A stretch of DNA of 64,000 bases from JAYODW01 sp038116745 (GCA_038116745.1 JAYODW010000029.1:1-64000); one strand, 5' to 3'; shown: positions 33,666 to 43,722, numbered from the stretch's first letter. Translations and numbers: made by a program. The notes: generated by a model not told the origin, from the sequence alone.

Positions 33666-36600
33666 TCAGACCGGAGCTACCACGACCAAGCCTAGAACCA
33701 TTGCCCGCTCATCAATCGAGAACGATTCGCAGAATGCACCAGCTGGTGCAGGCGAGGCAACGAGGCTCACGGCGAGAGTTTCCCGACAGATAGATCCCAG
33801 ATTCTCCGTAATTGCCGCGCTGAGCGTCTCATCAGCACTGAACTCCACAGCAATGCGATCGGTAAGCTGGAGATCGGCGGACTTGCGCAGCGACTGAATA
33901 CGGTTGACCACCTCGCGGGCCAGCCCCTTTGCCCTGAGGTCTTCACTGATATAGGTATCCAGGGCGACAGTCAGATTTCCGTCCTGAGCCACGCTCCAGT
34001 CACCGACCTCCTCACTCAGGATCTCTACGTCATCGCGTTGGATGAGCACCTGTTCGCCTCCCAGCGCAAGCTCCAGCGTCCCCTCAGTCGCGAGTCTGTG
34101 GATATCCTGCGCATCCAGCTGTGCAATCGCTGCCGCAACCGACTTCATACGCTTGCCCAGGCGTGGACCGAGTTTTTTGAAATCGGCTTTGGCTGAGCGC
34201 CTGACGAGTCCGCTCGAATCCTCGACGTACTCGATCTCCTGCACATTGATTTCCTCGAGGATGATATTTCTGACCGCTTCCACGCTCGTCTGGTCGACAG
34301 CGTCGTTAAGCACAAGAAGGATCCGCGCCAGCGGTTGCCGAACATTGATTTGACTGCGATTGCGCAACAATAAAGCGAGCTGTACTACCCCGCGAGCAAG
34401 GTCCATACGGTGGTCAAGGCCGGGGTCTGACAGCGACGGATCGGCGACCGGGTACAGCGCATGATGAACCGAGTTCTCTCCACCGGCGGTCTCTTTTCTC
34501 TCCATCAGGCGGCGATACAGCCAGTCGCTGAAAAAGGGCGCGATTGGGCTGATCATGATTGCCAGCGCAGCAAGGCACTCATAGGTCGTCTGATACGCGC
34601 TCAGCTTGTCCTGGTTGTTGATTTCGCCGCTCCCGGCTGCCTTTTTGGCTGCCCAGAAACGCGGTCGTGAACGGCGGATGTACCAGTTGGACAGGTCGTC
34701 GACCAGCCGCTCCATGGCGCGCGCGGCCCGGGTGCCGTCGAAGGCTGCATAGGCTTCATCGACCAGGTTTATCGTGGCGTTCAGACGACTCAGCATCCAT
34801 CGGTCGAGCTCAGCACGTTCGGTTGGGACGACACGGGCCTCCGCAGGGTCGAAACCGTCGATGTTCGCGTAGCTCGACATGAAACGGTAGACGTTTTCCA
34901 GCGTCCCGAAAAATTTGCTGCGCGTTTCTGCCAGACCACGCTCGGAAAACTTCATGCTGTCCCAGGGCGGTGAGTTGCTCATCATGTACCAGCGCACGAC
35001 GTCCGCACCGTAGCGGCTGATGACATCGAAAGGATCTACCGTGTTGCCACGGGATTTCGACATCTTTTCGCCTTTTTCGTCGAGGATCAGACCGTTGACC
35101 ACGACGTTGCGGAAAGCTACGGAATCTTTAACCAGCGCGGCAATTGCATGCAGTGTGTAGAACCAGCCACGCGTCTGGTCGACGCCCTCGCAGATAAAGT
35201 CGCCCGGGAAACTGGCCTCGAAAGCAGCCTGGTTTTCGAACGGGTAATGCCACTGTGCGAACGGCATCGCGCCTGAGTCGAACCACACATCAAGCACATC
35301 CGGCACCCGGCGCATGGTGCCACCGTCCGGACTGGGCCAGGTCAGGCTGTCGACAAATGGTCGATGCAGGTCAATCTCATTGTCGGCGGGCAGACCATCG
35401 GCCCCGACTTTCTCGCGCAGCTCAGAGATTGAACCGATCACCTCGAAGTAAACGGACCCAGGAACATCGGAGCTCCAGATTGGCAGTGGTGTTCCCCAGT
35501 AGCGTTTCCGGCTCAGCGCCCAGTCGACGTTGTTCTCCAGCCAGTTGCCGAAGCGTCCGTCCCGAATCGCGGGGGGGAACCAGTTCACTGTTTTATTCAA
35601 ACTCACCAGGCGGTCTTTTATCGCCGTAGTCCGCACAAACCAGCTGTCGACGGGGTAGCTCATCAAGGGAGTCCCCTTGCGCCAGTCGTGCGGGTAGTTG
35701 TGCAGGTAGTCAAGGCGCTTGTACAGCAGGCCCCGTTCTTTGAGGTCGCGCAGGATTATTCGGTCAGCGTCCTTGAACCAGGTACCGGCCACCAGGGGCG
35801 CGTGTTTGGTGAAACGGCCGTCCGGCGCTACCGGATTAACCAGCGGCAAGCCCTCACGAACGCCGACTTCGTGATCTTCGGCGCCGAAAGCCGGCGCGAT
35901 GTGAACGATTCCGCTTCCGTCATCGACGGTGACGTAATCTGCGAGGTAAGTTTTCCAGGACGCTGCGTTGTAGTCGGCTTCCCCGACCTTGTACAGCGGT
36001 TCGTAGGCAATGCCGGTGAGGTCACGGCCCTTGTGCCTGGCGAGCACCTCGTAACCGGGCTCGAGCACGGACAATCTGGACTCCGCGAGGATCAGGCGCT
36101 CCTCGCCATTCCCCACAGTGACGTAATCCAGATCAGGTCCGAGGACCAATCCAACGTTGGAGATCAGAGTCCAGGGCGTCGTCGTCCAGGCGAGCAGACT
36201 GAGGTCGCTTTCGGCCGCGACTCTGAATCTGACGTACACGCTCGGATCGCTGACTTCCTTGTACCCAAGCGACACCTCGTGGGACGACAGGACTGTTCCG
36301 GTACCCGGGCTGTACCACTGAATCTTGTGTCCTTTGTACAGCAGCCCACGCTTGTGGATCTGGCTGATCAGCCACCAGACGGATTCGATGTAGCTGGTCT
36401 CAAAAGTAACGTAAGGGCGTTCAAGATCCACCCAGTAGGCGATGCGGCGTGTCAGCTCGTCCCACTCTTTTTTGTAGCGCGAGACGCTGTCTCGACAGGC
36501 CTGGTTGAATGCGGCGATGCCGAAGCTTTCAACCTGCTCGCGCCCGTCAAGACCCAGTTCCTTTTCGACTTCGATTTCAACCGGGAGGCCGTGCGTGTCC

Positions 36601-36866
36601 CAGCCTGCTTTGCGTTCAACTTGGAACCCTTTGAGGGTCTTATAGCGGCAAAAAACGTCTTTGATGGTACGACCGAGAACATGGTGTATGCCTGGTCTTC
36701 CGTTAGCCGTTGGAGGCCCTTCGTAGAACGTGAAGCGTTCCCCCCCTTCACGGATCTCCACGCTGCGTTGAAAGGTTCGCTGCGCGTCCCAAAGATGAAG
36801 CATCTCATTCTCGAGAGCCGGGAGATCGAGTGATTTGATTTCGGTGAAACGACTTATCGGAGCCAT
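33666..36866 (-). CDS. ileS: Isoleucyl-tRNA synthetase, eukaryote-like type 2
   Basis: Charges tRNA-Ile. The enzyme is about 1,066 residues, longer than the E. coli type (938). The N-terminus FTEIKSLDLPALENEM and the sequence FYEGPPTANGRPGIHHVLGRT (HIGH motif variant HHVL at about 61-64) mark it as the type 2 form otherwise found in eukaryotes and some bacteria; KMSKSRGN lies near residue 600. The zinc-binding C-terminus of type 1 enzymes is absent. Such enzymes are generally insensitive to mupirocin. Start set at ATG 36866 by family alignment; a possible ATG at 36914 overlaps sufE. Confidence 0.93.
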   Translation of the reverse strand: MAPISRFTEIKSLDLPALENEMLHLWDAQRTFQRSVEIREGGERFTFYEGPPTANGRPGIHHVLGRTIKDVFCRYKTLKGFQVERKAGWDTHGLPVEIEVEKELGLDGREQVESFGIAAFNQACRDSVSRYKKEWDELTRRIAYWVDLERPYVTFETSYIESVWWLISQIHKRGLLYKGHKIQWYSPGTGTVLSSHEVSLGYKEVSDPSVYVRFRVAAESDLSLLAWTTTPWTLISNVGLVLGPDLDYVTVGNGEERLILAESRLSVLEPGYEVLARHKGRDLTGIAYEPLYKVGEADYNAASWKTYLADYVTVDDGSGIVHIAPAFGAEDHEVGVREGLPLVNPVAPDGRFTKHAPLVAGTWFKDADRIILRDLKERGLLYKRLDYLHNYPHDWRKGTPLMSYPVDSWFVRTTAIKDRLVSLNKTVNWFPPAIRDGRFGNWLENNVDWALSRKRYWGTPLPIWSSDVPGSVYFEVIGSISELREKVGADGLPADNEIDLHRPFVDSLTWPSPDGGTMRRVPDVLDVWFDSGAMPFAQWHYPFENQAAFEASFPGDFICEGVDQTRGWFYTLHAIAALVKDSVAFRNVVVNGLILDEKGEKMSKSRGNTVDPFDVISRYGADVVRWYMMSNSPPWDSMKFSERGLAETRSKFFGTLENVYRFMSSYANIDGFDPAEARVVPTERAELDRWMLSRLNATINLVDEAYAAFDGTRAARAMERLVDDLSNWYIRRSRPRFWAAKKAAGSGEINNQDKLSAYQTTYECLAALAIMISPIAPFFSDWLYRRLMERKETAGGENSVHHALYPVADPSLSDPGLDHRMDLARGVVQLALLLRNRSQINVRQPLARILLVLNDAVDQTSVEAVRNIILEEINVQEIEYVEDSSGLVRRSAKADFKKLGPRLGKRMKSVAAAIAQLDAQDIHRLATEGTLELALGGEQVLIQRDDVEILSEEVGDWSVAQDGNLTVALDTYISEDLRAKGLAREVVNRIQSLRKSADLQLTDRIAVEFSADETLSAAITENLGSICRETLAVSLVASPAPAGAFCESFSIDERAMVLGLVVVAPV

Positions 36867-36897
36867 CAGGGTGTTTACTTTCAGGTAAGACTGGAGG

Positions 36898-37374
36898 CTA
36901 GACGTCCGTGTCATCGACTAGTGACTCGACCGCTATCTGTCTGATCCGCTGGATCATCGCGTGAAGGCCGTTACTCCGGGTGGGAGAAAGATGCTCGGCC
37001 AGCGAGAGCTGTGCAATAAAGTCTGGCGGCGTCGAGAGGATATCCTGAGGCCGTCTACCGGAATATACCTGCAGGAGCATGGCTATCAGTCCCGACACAA
37101 TAGACGCGTCACTGGTCGCTGCATAGAAAAGCAGGCCCTCGCGCTCCTCGCTCACGATCCAGACCTGTGACTGACAGCCACGAAGACGGTTACCTTCCGT
37201 TTTTAGCTCGTCGGGGAACGGCTCAGCCTGCCGGCCGAGGTCGATAATGAACTGGTAACGATCCGTCCAGTCGTCAAACAATTCGAATGTATCGATGAGT
37301 TCCTGCTGCGCCGCGAGGATTTCAGCCGAGGGTTCCCCCGGCGTTGCGGCCTGTGCACTCACGCTTTTCTCCAT
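36898..37374 (-). CDS. SufE-family sulfur acceptor protein
   Basis: A 158-residue SufE-like protein with the persulfide-carrying cysteine in RGCQSQVWI (C67) and the surrounding DWTDRYQFIIDLG and LLQVYSGRRPQDIL motifs. SufE accepts sulfur from a SufS/CsdA cysteine desulfurase for Fe-S cluster assembly; no desulfurase is adjacent, so the partner may be CsdA elsewhere. It overlaps the end of cysS by 16 bp and is followed by ileS, giving a cysS-sufE-ileS unit. Confidence 0.92.
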   Translation of the reverse strand: MEKSVSAQAATPGEPSAEILAAQQELIDTFELFDDWTDRYQFIIDLGRQAEPFPDELKTEGNRLRGCQSQVWIVSEEREGLLFYAATSDASIVSGLIAMLLQVYSGRRPQDILSTPPDFIAQLSLAEHLSPTRSNGLHAMIQRIRQIAVESLVDDTDV

Positions 37375-38741
37375 TGCGTACCGTCAGGGGTATCCAGGAT
37401 TTCGATCCCCATCCCCTCCAGCTGCTCGCGCAGGCTATCAGCCTCAGCCCAGTTTTTCGCGTTCCGTGCAGCGGTCCGCTGCGCGACCAGCTGTTCTATG
37501 CCAGCGCTGGCTTCTTCGTCCGCTGCCTCGCCCCGAAACCAGCTTTCAGGCGTCGATTGCAGTAGTCCGAGCTCCCTGCCGGCGTGTATCAGATACCCAC
37601 GCAGCAGACGTTGCTCGGTGACCGCAGCCGCCCGATTCAAAGCTGACGCGTAGCCCATCATGAGGGACAGCGCGAGGGGTGAATTCAGATCGTCGTCCAT
37701 GGCTGCATCGAACGCAGGATCGCGCGGCGACCCTGTGACGGCTGTATCCTCCTCGGACTGCGTTCGCTCGAGCGCGCCGTAAAGTCTGTCCAGTTCGTTT
37801 TTCGCCTGCACGACCAGATCAGAGCTCCAGCTCAAGGGTTCGCGGTACTTGGCACGCAGTAGCGCCAGCCGGATCGCTTCTCCGGGATGGCTTTCGAGAA
37901 GTTCGCGAACCAGCAGCACATTGCCGATCGACTTGGACATTTTTTCGCTGTTGATCTCGACGAAACCGTTATGCAGCCAGAATCGGCTCAGCGGGGTACC
38001 GTCGTGAGCACAGTAGGACTGCGCGACCTCGTTTTCGTGATGCGGAAATTTAAGGTCGTTGCCGCCGCCGTGGATATCGATGGACCTGCCCAGATGCTGC
38101 GCGATCATGGCGGAGCACTCAATATGCCATCCCGGGCGCCCCCTTCCCCAGGGACTGTCCCAACCGGGAGCGTGGCTGTCGGAAGGTTTCCACAGCACAA
38201 AGTCCGCCGGGTCTTTTTTAAATGGAGCGACTTCGACGCGGGCACCCGCAATCATGTCCTCTCGCGCGCGTCCGGACAGCGCTCCGTAAGCAGGGAAGCC
38301 TGGAACATGGAACATGACGTGGCCCGCAGCCTCGTACGCATGATTGCGCTCAATCAATGCGCCGATCATGCTGATCATCGCTTCTATATGTGCGGTGGCC
38401 CGTGGTTCCAGAGTGGGCGGCAGAACGCCGAGCGCGGCTACGTCGGCGTGATACACCGCGGCGTAGCGCTCCGTGATGGTGGCGATCGGCACACCCTCAG
38501 CTGCCGCAGCGGCATTAATTTTGTCGTCCACGTCGGTAATGTTCCGCGCGTAGATCACATTGGGATAGTGACGCTGTAGAACCCGGAACAACAGGTCATA
38601 GACGACTGCTGCCCGGGCATTGCCGATATGGGGCGGGTTGTAAACCGTTGGCCCGCAGGCGTAGAGGGTTACGCGCTCAGGATCGAGCGGCTGAAAAACT
38701 TCTTTACGCTTGGATAGTGAGTTGTAGAGGACGAGCGACAA
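37359..38741 (-). CDS. cysS: Cysteinyl-tRNA synthetase
   Basis: A 460-residue class I aminoacyl-tRNA synthetase. HIGH motif PPHIGNARA follows the zinc ligand C29 in YACGPTVYN; other zinc ligands sit in HIECSAM and FPHHENE, and KMSKSIGN is intact. Length and domains match the standard bacterial enzyme. The gene is first of a minus-strand unit with sufE (overlapping) and ileS; 158 bp of non-coding sequence separate it from ahcY with no clear terminator. Confidence 0.96.
   Translation of the reverse strand: MSLVLYNSLSKRKEVFQPLDPERVTLYACGPTVYNPPHIGNARAAVVYDLLFRVLQRHYPNVIYARNITDVDDKINAAAAAEGVPIATITERYAAVYHADVAALGVLPPTLEPRATAHIEAMISMIGALIERNHAYEAAGHVMFHVPGFPAYGALSGRAREDMIAGARVEVAPFKKDPADFVLWKPSDSHAPGWDSPWGRGRPGWHIECSAMIAQHLGRSIDIHGGGNDLKFPHHENEVAQSYCAHDGTPLSRFWLHNGFVEINSEKMSKSIGNVLLVRELLESHPGEAIRLALLRAKYREPLSWSSDLVVQAKNELDRLYGALERTQSEEDTAVTGSPRDPAFDAAMDDDLNSPLALSLMMGYASALNRAAAVTEQRLLRGYLIHAGRELGLLQSTPESWFRGEAADEEASAGIEQLVAQRTAARNAKNWAEADSLREQLEGMGIEILDTPDGTQWRKA
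38141..38148 (-). other. KOPS-like octamer pointing to dif
   Basis: GGGAAGGG on the minus strand inside cysS, directed toward dif. Confidence 0.4.
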
Positions 38742-38899
38742 GGACTATGGTCTAGAGAGAGTCAGGCTGAAATTTGCTGCGTTGCGATTATAAGCCCCCC
38801 CTGCTCATAAAAGCATGGCGAGAAGCGTGCCGCTTTGGCTGATTCGGGTAGCCCGCGCTCCAGAGCGGACCACCCGGAATGGTCACAGCCTCTGTCGAC

Positions 38900-40345
38900 T
38901 CAGTAGCGGTAATGCTCCGGCTTATAAGGCCCGCTGGAGGCCACGCCGAGATAGCGCGCCTGCTTGCGACTGAGCACATCCAGTTTGACGCCGAGCTTGT
39001 CCAGATGAAGCCGGGCGACTTTCTCGTCGAGTAGCTTAGGTAGCGTGTAGACGCCGATTGGATAGCGCTCCGGATGATTGAACATCTCGACCTGCGCAAT
39101 GGTCTGATTAGTAAAACTGTTAGACATGACAAAACTTGGATGCCCCGTCGCACAGCCCAGGTTAACCAGACGGCCTTCGGCCAAAAGTATCAAGCTCCGT
39201 CCGTTCGGGAAGGTGATCTTGTGTACCTGCGGTTTGATCTCCGTCCAGCGATATTTGCGCAGGCGCTCAACCTGTATCTCGCTATCGAAGTGGCCGATGT
39301 TGCACACAATGGCCAGGTCTTTCATGCGCTTCATATGCTGCTCGGTGATCACATCGCAGCAACCAGTGGTGGTCACAAAAATGTCGCCCTCCCGGCAGGC
39401 ATCATCCATGCTCATGACCTCGTAACCTTCCATGGCCGCCTGCAGCGCGCAGATCGGATCGACTTCGGTGACGATAACCCGCGCACCCTGGCCGCGCAGG
39501 GATTGGCAGGATCCTTTGCCGACGTCCCCGTAGCCGGCAACGACGGCAACCTTGCCCGAGATCATCACGTCAGTGGCACGATTGACGGCATCTACCAGTG
39601 AATGCCGGCAGCCATAGAGGTTGTCAAACTTAGACTTGGTGACCGAGTCGTTGACGTTCATCGCTGGGAACAGAAGCTCTCCCCGCTCCATCATCTGGTA
39701 AAGGCGGTGGACGCCCGTGGTGGTCTCTTCAGTGACGCCGCGGATCTCCGGCACGATGCGGTGGAAACGTGTCGGGTCGTTCTTCAGCGACCGTTTCAGC
39801 TGGTCATACAGGGCAGCCTCTTCTTCATTCTCTGCCTTTTTATCCAGCAGCTTGGGGTTTTCCTCGGCCCTGTAACCAAGAAGCGCGAACAGTGTCGCGT
39901 CACCGCCGTCGTCCAGGATCATGTTGGGCCCCTGTCCGTTGGACCATTCCAGAATGCGGTCGGTGTACGCCCAGTAGTCCTTGATACTTTCTCCCTTGAC
40001 CGCGAATACCGGAGTGCCGCGCTTGGCAATCGCTGCCGCAGCGTGGTCCTGGGTCGAGAAAATGTTGCAGCTGGCCCAGCGCACTTTGGCGCCAAGCTCC
40101 TGCAGGGTTTCGATCAACACAGCGGTCTGTACCGTCATGTGCAGAGACCCGGTGATGCGCGCGCCCCGCAGTGGTTTACTGCGCCCGTACTCTTCCCTCA
40201 TCGCCATCAGGCCGGGCATTTCCTGCTCAGCAAGGTCGATCTCTTTGCGTCCAAAATCCGCCAGAGACATATCTTTGACGACGAAGTCCTGCTTGGCGGC
40301 TTTCGAGGCTCGTTTAGGGCGTTCGGTTCGCGTTTTCTGCAACAT
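38900..40345 (-). CDS. ahcY: Adenosylhomocysteinase
   Basis: Hydrolyses S-adenosylhomocysteine to adenosine and homocysteine in the methyl cycle. The 481-residue protein has NAD-binding GYGDVGKGSCQ, the substrate blocks NIFSTQDHAAAA and VNDSVTKSKFDN, and the canonical C-terminus GPYKPEHYRY. Length is that of the long (insert-containing) bacterial form. It lies 42 bp after metK on the same strand, so synthesis and recycling of SAM are in one unit. I see no SAH riboswitch in the upstream gap or ahead of metK. Confidence 0.96.
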   Translation of the reverse strand: MLQKTRTERPKRASKAAKQDFVVKDMSLADFGRKEIDLAEQEMPGLMAMREEYGRSKPLRGARITGSLHMTVQTAVLIETLQELGAKVRWASCNIFSTQDHAAAAIAKRGTPVFAVKGESIKDYWAYTDRILEWSNGQGPNMILDDGGDATLFALLGYRAEENPKLLDKKAENEEEAALYDQLKRSLKNDPTRFHRIVPEIRGVTEETTTGVHRLYQMMERGELLFPAMNVNDSVTKSKFDNLYGCRHSLVDAVNRATDVMISGKVAVVAGYGDVGKGSCQSLRGQGARVIVTEVDPICALQAAMEGYEVMSMDDACREGDIFVTTTGCCDVITEQHMKRMKDLAIVCNIGHFDSEIQVERLRKYRWTEIKPQVHKITFPNGRSLILLAEGRLVNLGCATGHPSFVMSNSFTNQTIAQVEMFNHPERYPIGVYTLPKLLDEKVARLHLDKLGVKLDVLSRKQARYLGVASSGPYKPEHYRY

Positions 40346-40387
40346 CAGTGTTCCTTGGTTTGCAACTTGAAAATAGAAGTACGTGCG

Positions 40388-41554
40388 TCAGCCTAGAGCG
40401 GACTGCAGGGCACCCACCAGATCGGTCTTTTCCCAGGAAAAGCCTCCGTCGGCCTCCGGTTCACGGCCGAAGTGTCCGTACGCAGCGGTGCGCTCATAGA
40501 TCGGGCGGCTAAGCTGGAGGTGCTCACGGATCCCTCTCGGGCTGAGATCCATCACTTCCATCAGAGCCTCCTCCAGTCGCGCCTCATCCACCGACCCAGT
40601 GCCATGCAGGTCAACGTAGAGAGACAGTGGTTTGGCTACGCCAATTGCATAGGCCAGCTGGATAGTGCAGCGGTCGGCACAGCCCGCGGCGACGACATTT
40701 TTCGCCAGGTAGCGTGCGGCATAAGCAGCTGAACGGTCGACTTTTGTGGGATCCTTGCCTGAGAAAGCGCCTCCGCCGTGGGGTGCAGCACCGCCGTAAG
40801 TGTCAACAATAATCTTGCGACCCGTAAGCCCCGCGTCGCCGTCCGGACCGCCGATGACGAAACGCCCCGTCGGGTTGACATAGAAATCATCCTCACCGCA
40901 CATCCACCCATCGGGCAGCGTGTTCAGGACGAAAGGCCTCACCAACTCGCGCACATCCTGCTGACTTAGGGCTTCAGCATGCTGTGTGGAAACCACTACG
41001 GATGTGGCGCGTACCGGCTTGCCATTCTCGTATAAAAGTGTGACCTGGCTCTTGGTATCGGGACCGAGCCCAGGAGCGGTGCCCGCGTGACGGGCAGCAG
41101 CCATATCCTGCAGTATCCGGTGTGCGTAGTAGAGCGGCGCGGGCATCAGCACCGGCGTCTCGCGACACGCGTAGCCAAACATAATCCCCTGGTCGCCAGC
41201 GCCTTCGTCTTTATTTTCAGCACTATCGACACCCTGAGCGATGTCGACCGATTGTTTATGCAGGTGGACAGCAACATCCGCTTTGGCCCAGTGGAAGCCT
41301 TCCTGCTCGTAGCCGATGTCTTTCACGGCGTCGCGGGCCAGCGACTCAATGGTTTCGGATGTGATCGAATCCGGCCCTCTCACCTCGCCGGCGATGACGA
41401 TGCGATTGGTCGTGGTAAGGGTTTCGCACGCCACACGGGCCTGAGGCTCTGCCCGCAGGTAGGCATCGACCACTGCATCGGAGATCCGGTCGCAGACTTT
41501 GTCCGGATGTCCCTCAGACACAGATTCGCTGGTAAAAAGGTAGCTTTTGCGCAC
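40388..41554 (-). CDS. metK: S-adenosylmethionine synthetase
   Basis: Makes SAM from methionine and ATP. The 388-residue enzyme has GHPDKVCDRISDAVVDAYL, the loop GAGDQGIMFGYAC and the phosphate-binding GGGAFSGKDPTKVDRSAAY, all conserved. First gene of the metK-ahcY pair. The 121-bp region upstream (41555-41675) was examined for SAM or SAH aptamers and none was recognised, although a TATAAT-like CATAAT is present on the minus strand at about 41634. Confidence 0.96.
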   Translation of the reverse strand: MRKSYLFTSESVSEGHPDKVCDRISDAVVDAYLRAEPQARVACETLTTTNRIVIAGEVRGPDSITSETIESLARDAVKDIGYEQEGFHWAKADVAVHLHKQSVDIAQGVDSAENKDEGAGDQGIMFGYACRETPVLMPAPLYYAHRILQDMAAARHAGTAPGLGPDTKSQVTLLYENGKPVRATSVVVSTQHAEALSQQDVRELVRPFVLNTLPDGWMCGEDDFYVNPTGRFVIGGPDGDAGLTGRKIIVDTYGGAAPHGGGAFSGKDPTKVDRSAAYAARYLAKNVVAAGCADRCTIQLAYAIGVAKPLSLYVDLHGTGSVDEARLEEALMEVMDLSPRGIREHLQLSRPIYERTAAYGHFGREPEADGGFSWEKTDLVGALQSALG

Positions 41555-41675
41555 TTGTCATTCCTCGCTCAGGGTACTGAATGGGCTGTCACTGACGGCG
41601 TCGGTTTATCTGCCAGCCCCGGCAGCGCGCGCATTATGCCTGAGTGAGCCTGTCTGCACGCGGCACTCACGGTTA

Positions 41676-42677
41676 CTACTCTGCGGCAACGTTCAGGATT
41701 ATTTTGCCCATGTGCGCGCTTGATTCCATCAAAACGTGAGCCCTGCCTGCCTCATCCAGCGGGAAGGTGGCATGGACCGGAACGCGCAGACGCTGTTCGG
41801 CAAGCAGCGGCCAGATATGCGTTTCCACCGCTTTCGCAATAGCCGCCTTGGCATCATTCGACTGCGGACGGAGCGTCGAACCCGTCAGGGTGAGACGCTT
41901 GGGCAGTATGTGGCCGAAGTTGACTTCGGCCACCGCTCCTTGAAGGAATGCGATCATGACGTACCGTCCGTCTTCCCTGAGCAGTCTTACGTTTTTCATA
42001 ACGTAGGGTCCGGCAACCATGTCAAGTACAACGTCTACGCCCGCCTCTGCGTATTCCCTGCACGCGGCCTCCCAATCTTCCTCACGGTAGTTAAACGCCC
42101 GTGTCGCGCCAAGCTCAACGCAATAGGCGCACTTTTCTTTGCTGCCGGCAGTGGTCAGCACCCGCGCACCACGGGCTACGGCGAGCTGAATCGCGGTGGT
42201 TCCGATCCCGCTGCTCCCGCCATGGACCAGCACGGTCTGTCCCGTCGCCAGCTGGCCGCGCTGAAAAAGATTGTGCTCAACGGTAAAACAGGTCTCAGCA
42301 AGCCCGGCTGCAGCTTCGGCGGAAAGGTCTTCTGGCCAGGGCAGACAGTGTCGCGCATCGACCGCGCAGTACTCCGCGTAGCCACCACCGTGACACAGGG
42401 CTACCACTCTGTCTCCGGCTCGCCAGCGCAGCGCCTTCCCTCCGCTCAGGACGACTTCTCCAGCCACTTCGAGCCCCGGCAGCGGGCTCGCATCGGGCGG
42501 CACCCGGTAGTGCCCGGAGCGTTGCAGACAGTCGGGACGGTTGACCCCTGCGGCAAGAACCCGGATCAGAACCTCATGCGGGCGGCATTCAGGTACCGCA
42601 CACTCGATCGGCGTTAATACTTCGGGGCCGCCGGGCTTGCTCACTGCGACCGCTTTCATTGTTGTAGGGAGACTCAT
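41676..42677 (-). CDS. NAD(P)H quinone oxidoreductase, zinc-free MDR family (PIG3/QorA type)
   Basis: A 333-residue medium-chain dehydrogenase/reductase lacking catalytic zinc ligands. It shows the GROES-like N-terminal part (PGGPEVLTP, GVNRPDCLQRSG) and Rossmann motif VLVHGGSSGIGTTAIQLA. Such enzymes reduce quinones with NAD(P)H. The ATG at 42677 is chosen because AAGGA lies 9 bases upstream; an earlier in-frame start at 42698 lacks one. Divergent from trxB, with about 80 bp between the starts. Confidence 0.9.
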   Translation of the reverse strand: MSLPTTMKAVAVSKPGGPEVLTPIECAVPECRPHEVLIRVLAAGVNRPDCLQRSGHYRVPPDASPLPGLEVAGEVVLSGGKALRWRAGDRVVALCHGGGYAEYCAVDARHCLPWPEDLSAEAAAGLAETCFTVEHNLFQRGQLATGQTVLVHGGSSGIGTTAIQLAVARGARVLTTAGSKEKCAYCVELGATRAFNYREEDWEAACREYAEAGVDVVLDMVAGPYVMKNVRLLREDGRYVMIAFLQGAVAEVNFGHILPKRLTLTGSTLRPQSNDAKAAIAKAVETHIWPLLAEQRLRVPVHATFPLDEAGRAHVLMESSAHMGKIILNVAAE

Positions 42678-42757
42678 GATTGTGTCCTTGGATTTCATGG
42701 TTTAGAGCCCGCCGAGCGGCCTTCTGGGGTCGAATGAGCGTGCTAGCATGCGCGCCC

Positions 42758-43711
42758 ATGACAGCCTCTCATCATAAACTCATCGTCATCGGCTCCGGCC
42801 CCGCCGGATACACTGCTGCGGTCTACGCCGCCCGTGCCGCCCTGTCTCCGACGCTGATCACGGGTCTTGAAGTCGGAGGTCAGATGACCACCACAACAGA
42901 CGTCGACAACTGGCCCGGAGACGATGCCGGGGTACAGGGGCCGGAGCTAATGCTCAGGATGCAGCGCCATGCCGAGCGCTTCGGCACTGAAATGATCAAC
43001 GACCAGGTCACGTCGGTGGCGCTGAAATCGGCGCCTTTCGAAATCATCGGCGAACGCGGGCGCTACACCTGCGAGGCGCTGATTATCGCGACCGGGGCGT
43101 CGGCTAAATACCTGGGATTACCCTCTGAGGAGGCGTTCAAGGGCAAAGGCGTGTCTGCGTGTGCCACCTGCGACGGATTTTTCTACCGCGGTAAGCCAGT
43201 CGCCGTGATAGGCGGCGGGAATACCGCTGTAGAGGAGGCTTTATACCTCTCGAACATCGCCTCGCGGGTCACCGTGGTTCATCGCCGGGAGCAATTTCGC
43301 TCAGAGAAAATCCTGGCCGACCGGCTGATCCAAAAAACGCGAGCGGGAAATGTAGACATTCGCTGGAATCACGTGCTGGACGAAGTCCTGGGAGACGCCA
43401 GCGGCGTCACCGGGATCCGAATCAAGCACACCCAGTCGGGCAGCGTGGAAGAAGTGCCTGTCTACGGCACCTTCATTGCAATCGGCCATCAACCCAACAC
43501 TGGAGTTTTCGAAGGACAGCTGGAGATGAAAAACGGCTACCTGGTCGTCGCCGGCACCGGCGCCGACCACGGGTTTGCCACTCAGACCAGCGTGCCCGGC
43601 GTATTCGCCGCGGGTGATGTCGCCGATTCAGTCTATCGACAGGCTATCACCTCTGCAGGGGCGGGATGCATGGCCGCGTTGGACGCAGAGCGCTATCTCG
43701 AATCGCGTTAA
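42758..43711 (+). CDS. trxB: Thioredoxin reductase
   Basis: FAD enzyme passing electrons from NADPH to thioredoxin. In the 317-residue protein the FAD motif IGSGPAGYTAA is at residues 11-21, the redox-active CATC at 135-138 and the NADPH motif GGGNTAVEEALYL shortly after; the second FAD block GVFAAGDVAD is at the C-terminus. Position and spacing of the cysteines are as in E. coli. ATG at 42758 was chosen by alignment; one 8 codons earlier is possible. Convergent with the dUTPase gene (11 bp gap). Confidence 0.95.
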   Translation: MTASHHKLIVIGSGPAGYTAAVYAARAALSPTLITGLEVGGQMTTTTDVDNWPGDDAGVQGPELMLRMQRHAERFGTEMINDQVTSVALKSAPFEIIGERGRYTCEALIIATGASAKYLGLPSEEAFKGKGVSACATCDGFFYRGKPVAVIGGGNTAVEEALYLSNIASRVTVVHRREQFRSEKILADRLIQKTRAGNVDIRWNHVLDEVLGDASGVTGIRIKHTQSGSVEEVPVYGTFIAIGHQPNTGVFEGQLEMKNGYLVVAGTGADHGFATQTSVPGVFAAGDVADSVYRQAITSAGAGCMAALDAERYLESR

Positions 43712-43722
43712 CCGAGAGCGCT

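Noticed and set aside
35688..36833. Long plus-strand open frame opposite ileS (381 codons)
   Set aside because: Antisense shadow of a highly conserved gene in GC-rich DNA; no independent motif.
39602..40396. Plus-strand open frame opposite ahcY
   Set aside because: Overlaps a conserved gene completely and has no family features.
41555..41675. Possible SAM or SAH riboswitch ahead of metK
   Set aside because: No recognisable aptamer core or pairing was found.
41736..42617. Plus-strand open frame of 293 codons opposite the quinone oxidoreductase
   Set aside because: Antisense shadow; the minus-strand frame shows clear MDR motifs.
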